Position numbers and translations under genes: made by a program
Source: Chrysaora quinquecirrha
Taxonomy: Eukaryota; Cnidaria; Scyphozoa; Semaeostomeae; Pelagiidae
Reading direction: 5' to 3'
DNA length: 64,000 nt
NCBI GenBank assembly: GCA_014526335.1
Contig: JACTAT010000060.1
Span: 186,001 to 250,000 of the forward strand
In this document: positions 61,481 through 64,000 of the stretch, piece by piece
Numbering within the stretch: position 1 is the first letter of the stretch
Layout of the letters: every line of letters begins with the position of its first letter
The notes under the pieces: generated by a model
The model's database searches: none
Told to the model about the DNA's origin: nothing
What the model saw: the letters and a program-made list of their open reading frames with translations, nothing else

Positions 61481-61867
61481 GAAGGTTGGAATTTGACTGT
61501 AGTGCGTAATTTCAGTTGCTATGCGTTGCTATGCGTTGCTATGCAATGCTCTGAAGCTGCAGGTCCGAAGCTGAAGGCTTAAAATGTTCTTAACATGTTC
61601 TTAATTTTCTTGCTTTTTAAAAAAAGCTGATGTTTTTCAAAAACTGTTGTTTTTCAAATTAGGTGATAATTGCTACGAAAAGGGACGAACGTGTAACAAA
61701 TCACATATAGTCACAATGATTGATGGTTCACCTGTTTTTTAGAGTGGAGAACAGGACAGCGCCACTTAAGAAAGTAACTTTTTTATTTGTTTCTAGCTTC
61801 ACAAAGCCTTGTAATGTTTTAGCATGTTCTTAACCTTTCAGCCTCTGAAGCCTTATGTTCTTATATA

Positions 61868-62264
61868 CTTTGTTAAAGAACCACTTTATAAGGAACCTAC
61901 ATGTAGAAGGCCGGAAAATTTAAAGAACTTATACTACTAAAGAGAAAATCATTAAGGAACTTTTCAATGTTGAATGCTTTTATCACTGCAAATAATCAAG
62001 AATTAGAAAGCCAGTTCCATTCATTTGCAGTCGAAAATCACATAAATTGTACGTTAAGCATGTATCAAATGTTTCCTTGAGTATTCTCGAGCTCTGCTTA
62101 CATGCAAATGTCTCTCTTTTATTGTTAAGACCACTGTATGCGCAGTTAAAATCAAGGAACTATTTAGGAACTTTTTGAACTACAATTGCCTCAAAAGAGG
62201 TCCAAAAATAAGGAACTTTAAGAACTAGGTCTTGAGGTAGGTTCCTTTAAAAAAAAAAGCGTGA
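61868..62264 (+). mobile_element. AAGGAAC-family element, copy E
   Basis: It begins within GTTAAAGAACCACTTTATAA and ends AAAAAAAAAAGCGTGA. The left terminus is missing; an AAGAAC-word fragment abuts it on the left. Confidence 0.68.
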
Positions 62265-62639
62265 AGTGCGTTAATTTTTAGTTGCTATGCGTTGCTATGC
62301 AATGCTCTGAAGGTGCAGCATTGCAGTCGGAACCTCTGCGATTCCTTAATAACAATAGGATATTGCCTGTTTACTTTTAGATGTTTATATTAAGCAAACG
62401 ACAACTAAAAACGATGGCGGAGAAAATAATTTATTTTAAATAAACCTTTACCCAAGTGTACTCAGGCTCTGTAAACGTTTTTGTATTTGAGTTTATGTAA
62501 CGTGTGCTTCATATAGCATCATGATTCTTAATAGCTTTCAGCCCTTGCATATTCCCAGGCGGGGGGGGCCGTTGACAAGATTTTTGCTGAGATGCGCCTC
62601 GATTTTCAAAAACCACGGGGACTGTGCACCTGACACGAC

Positions 62640-63287
62640 TATAGTGTGCGTCTAGACTTTTTACCTTCCTCCCACTCTTTCGGAAACAGCTTCTAACAAC
62701 TACAACAACATGCAGCTGTTTCCTCAGATCTGGAGCGGGATGGTGGAGTGTGGAGGAGCGTAGACTACGACGAATGTAATAAGTCTTGTGTGCGTTCTTT
62801 TGGAGCGAAGCAAAAGTTCGATCGCTTTGATTCGACATTGTATCCTGTTCTTTGTATTACAGTAGCGAAGCTTGTTCGTTTTTCCCGACCGAAAAAGAGA
62901 ATCGCTACGAAAGCAATTGCTTAGCAAAGCCAAAATAGCAAAAGTGTCGTCAACATATCGAAAGTAAACCAGAGGTTTTGACGTCGAGCCGAAAAGTTTA
63001 CCTTCGTAGAAACCAACAAAGATGTTTGCCAGCTCTTGTCCCAATTGGCTCCCCGTGTCAACTCCACCCGTTTGTCGGTACATCTCATTATTGAAGCTGA
63101 ACTCTGCCGACCTGGTAGCAGACTCCATCAATTCGACAAATGGAACGGCTCGGCTGACAAGTTCACCCCGGTATAGAGCTCTAGCGCAAATCCAGTAAGA
63201 GTTTTCCACTAATGGAGTTTTCCACAAGTGGCATACCACGAATCTGGGTCCTGGACTGCATGACCAGAGAGCCAATGAGGTTTTCAC
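62640..63287 (-). pseudogene. Decayed Penelope-like reverse transcriptase fragment
   Basis: The minus-strand frame holds FVELMESATRSAEFSFNNEM, GGVDTGSQLGQELANIF and FRYVDDTFAI. This order and the YVDD catalytic box match Penelope-like element reverse transcriptases. The usual GSPLGP reads GSQLGQ here, and the frame breaks on both sides, so it is a broken, probably inactive copy without its endonuclease. The part near 62,660 is shared with 38,070-38,135. Confidence 0.7.
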
Positions 63288-63335
63288 TGAGCTATAGAGC
63301 TCAATGAAATCGTCGAGTAACCCTCCATGTCATGA
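63195..63335 (-). mobile_element. tRNA-derived SINE, family III
   Basis: On the minus strand: GGTTACTCGACGATTTCATT, CTATAGCTCAGTGAAAACC (A-box-like), then CAGTCCAGGACCCAGATTCG and TATGCCACTTGTGG. Confidence 0.5.
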
Positions 63336-63338
63336 AGG

Positions 63339-63510
63339 TGTGGCGTTCGTGGTGTAATCCAGCTGACTCGTGGTGTCAGGAGCTCAGTGTGGCCAGGGTT
63401 CGAGCCCAGTCACAGTAGCGTCACAGCCAGGGTCGAGGTCTCGACTAGTTAACCACCTACTGCGATCCTAGCAACTGGCGCAAAAACACCATTTCACCTT
63501 CAACTTCAAC
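63339..63510 (+). mobile_element. tRNA-derived SINE, family II
   Basis: GTGGTGTAATCCAGCTGACT and AGGGTTCGAGCCCAGTCAC (B box), then GCGTCACAGCCAGGGTCGAG, ACTGGCGCAAAAACACC. It is the best-preserved copy in the window. Confidence 0.68.
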
Positions 63511-63858
63511 TTCACCTGCAGCCCAAGGCTCTCCTCCAATTTGACTTTTTGTGTTTCGGCTATGCTAAGCCTTCTCTTCAGTACCATATATATGGCTTCT
63601 ACCTGGTTGACATGGATATTTACACTGATATAGGCGTGCAGTGCCCAAATTTCCATTTGTGTGTGCAGCTGCCACGCTTTGCAGACAGGCACGTGGCCCC
63701 TATACACCACGCCCTTCAAGACATTACCAGACATTGTAAGACAACATTTTGCGCATCCAGGGGTTGCCATACTTCTAATTAATTAAAACAACAATTAACC
63801 CAAGTGAAACCTATCAACAATTTAAAACATGAGACAAAGCAAAGCAAAACCTGCATAC

Positions 63859-64000
63859 CTGCTCGACAACAAAAATTCTGTAATTCAACATTTGTCGTTG
63901 CAAAACTGGAATGATGTGCTTTAGGAATATCTTTAATTGCTTAGGCCTGTTCCTCAAAGGCACCAAAATCGCCACTTTCGCCCTTGCTCGGCAGTTCGTC
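63859..64000 (-). CDS. Second beta-1,4-galactosyltransferase, partial exon at window edge
   Basis: The minus-strand frame reads CRARAKVAILVPLRNRPKQL to NYRIFVVEQ and ends at a GTATGC donor in the same phase as exon 1 of the gene at 58.8 kb. The protein is nearly the same over the shared stretch (changes such as QVFLRH to KIFLKH). It is a tandem paralogue cut by the right edge of the window. If intact it should continue at lower coordinates, but no further exon was found before 58,825, so the remainder may be missing, or the copy may be a partial duplication. Confidence 0.88.

Larger units (their letters stand above)
58826..63858. other. Intergenic region between the two galactosyltransferase genes
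   Basis: It holds a TACGGTGGGG repeat (59,090-59,460), a GACATGT element, a GGGGCTTATTCGAGG element, a CAAACATT element, AAGGAAC copy E, a Penelope-like fragment and family II and III SINEs. Some 5' exon of the right-hand galactosyltransferase must lie beyond the window. No other gene is supported. Confidence 0.5.

Overview
This is a metazoan genomic window, AT-rich, with spliced genes, long introns, tRNA-derived SINEs, many short inverted-repeat transposons, microsatellites and a 3.6 kb satellite. Repeat style, AT content and intron density suggest a marine invertebrate, plausibly a cnidarian. That placement is an inference; nothing here fixes the species.

Layout. (1) 117-4248, plus strand: a 4.1 kb terminal coding exon of a large, disordered Ser/Arg/Lys-rich protein ending in a FAM167-like helix. 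It is split into four frames by three apparent -1 shifts, each explained by one base missing from an A5/A6 run. (2) About 4.3-11.3 kb: convergent intergenic DNA with simple repeats and transposon remnants. (3) 12,014-48,419, minus strand: one gene of at least 35 coding exons. Its splice phases agree at every junction except the 3' end of exon 22. It encodes a NEK9-type protein: NIMA-family kinase, RCC1 repeats, a disordered Ser/Lys-rich tail and a C-terminal coiled coil. Its first four coding exons add an N-terminal domain resembling DUF4347, with a His-Gly...Ala-Cys arrangement like clan CD (caspase-type) cysteine peptidases. I know of no such fusion in vertebrate NEK9; it is the most interesting gene-level observation. 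(4) 48.4-54.9 kb: intergenic DNA with SINEs and short transposons. (5) 54,859-58,825, minus strand: a complete three-exon beta-1,4-galactosyltransferase gene (392 codons). (6) 58.8-63.9 kb: intergenic repeats, including a decayed Penelope-like reverse transcriptase fragment. (7) 63,859-64,000: the last part of an exon from a second, tandem galactosyltransferase gene cut by the window edge.

Two structural themes recur outside the coding sequence. First, several exon edges of the NEK9-like gene (acceptor side of exons 2 and 17, donor side of exon 6) have been copied into the adjacent intron, in tandem arrays with roughly 110-120 bp units for exons 6 and 17. Second, many non-autonomous terminal-inverted-repeat elements are built from a short family-specific word present at the ends and repeated inside. 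In one related pair of families that word changes in concert at every position (AAGGAAC versus AAGCAAC).

The proteins have no obvious joint pathway. The NEK9-like protein would act in mitotic and centrosome signalling by family analogy, and the galactosyltransferases in Golgi glycan synthesis. All exon calls are from reading frame, splice dinucleotides and phase by eye; no alignment or transcript evidence was available.
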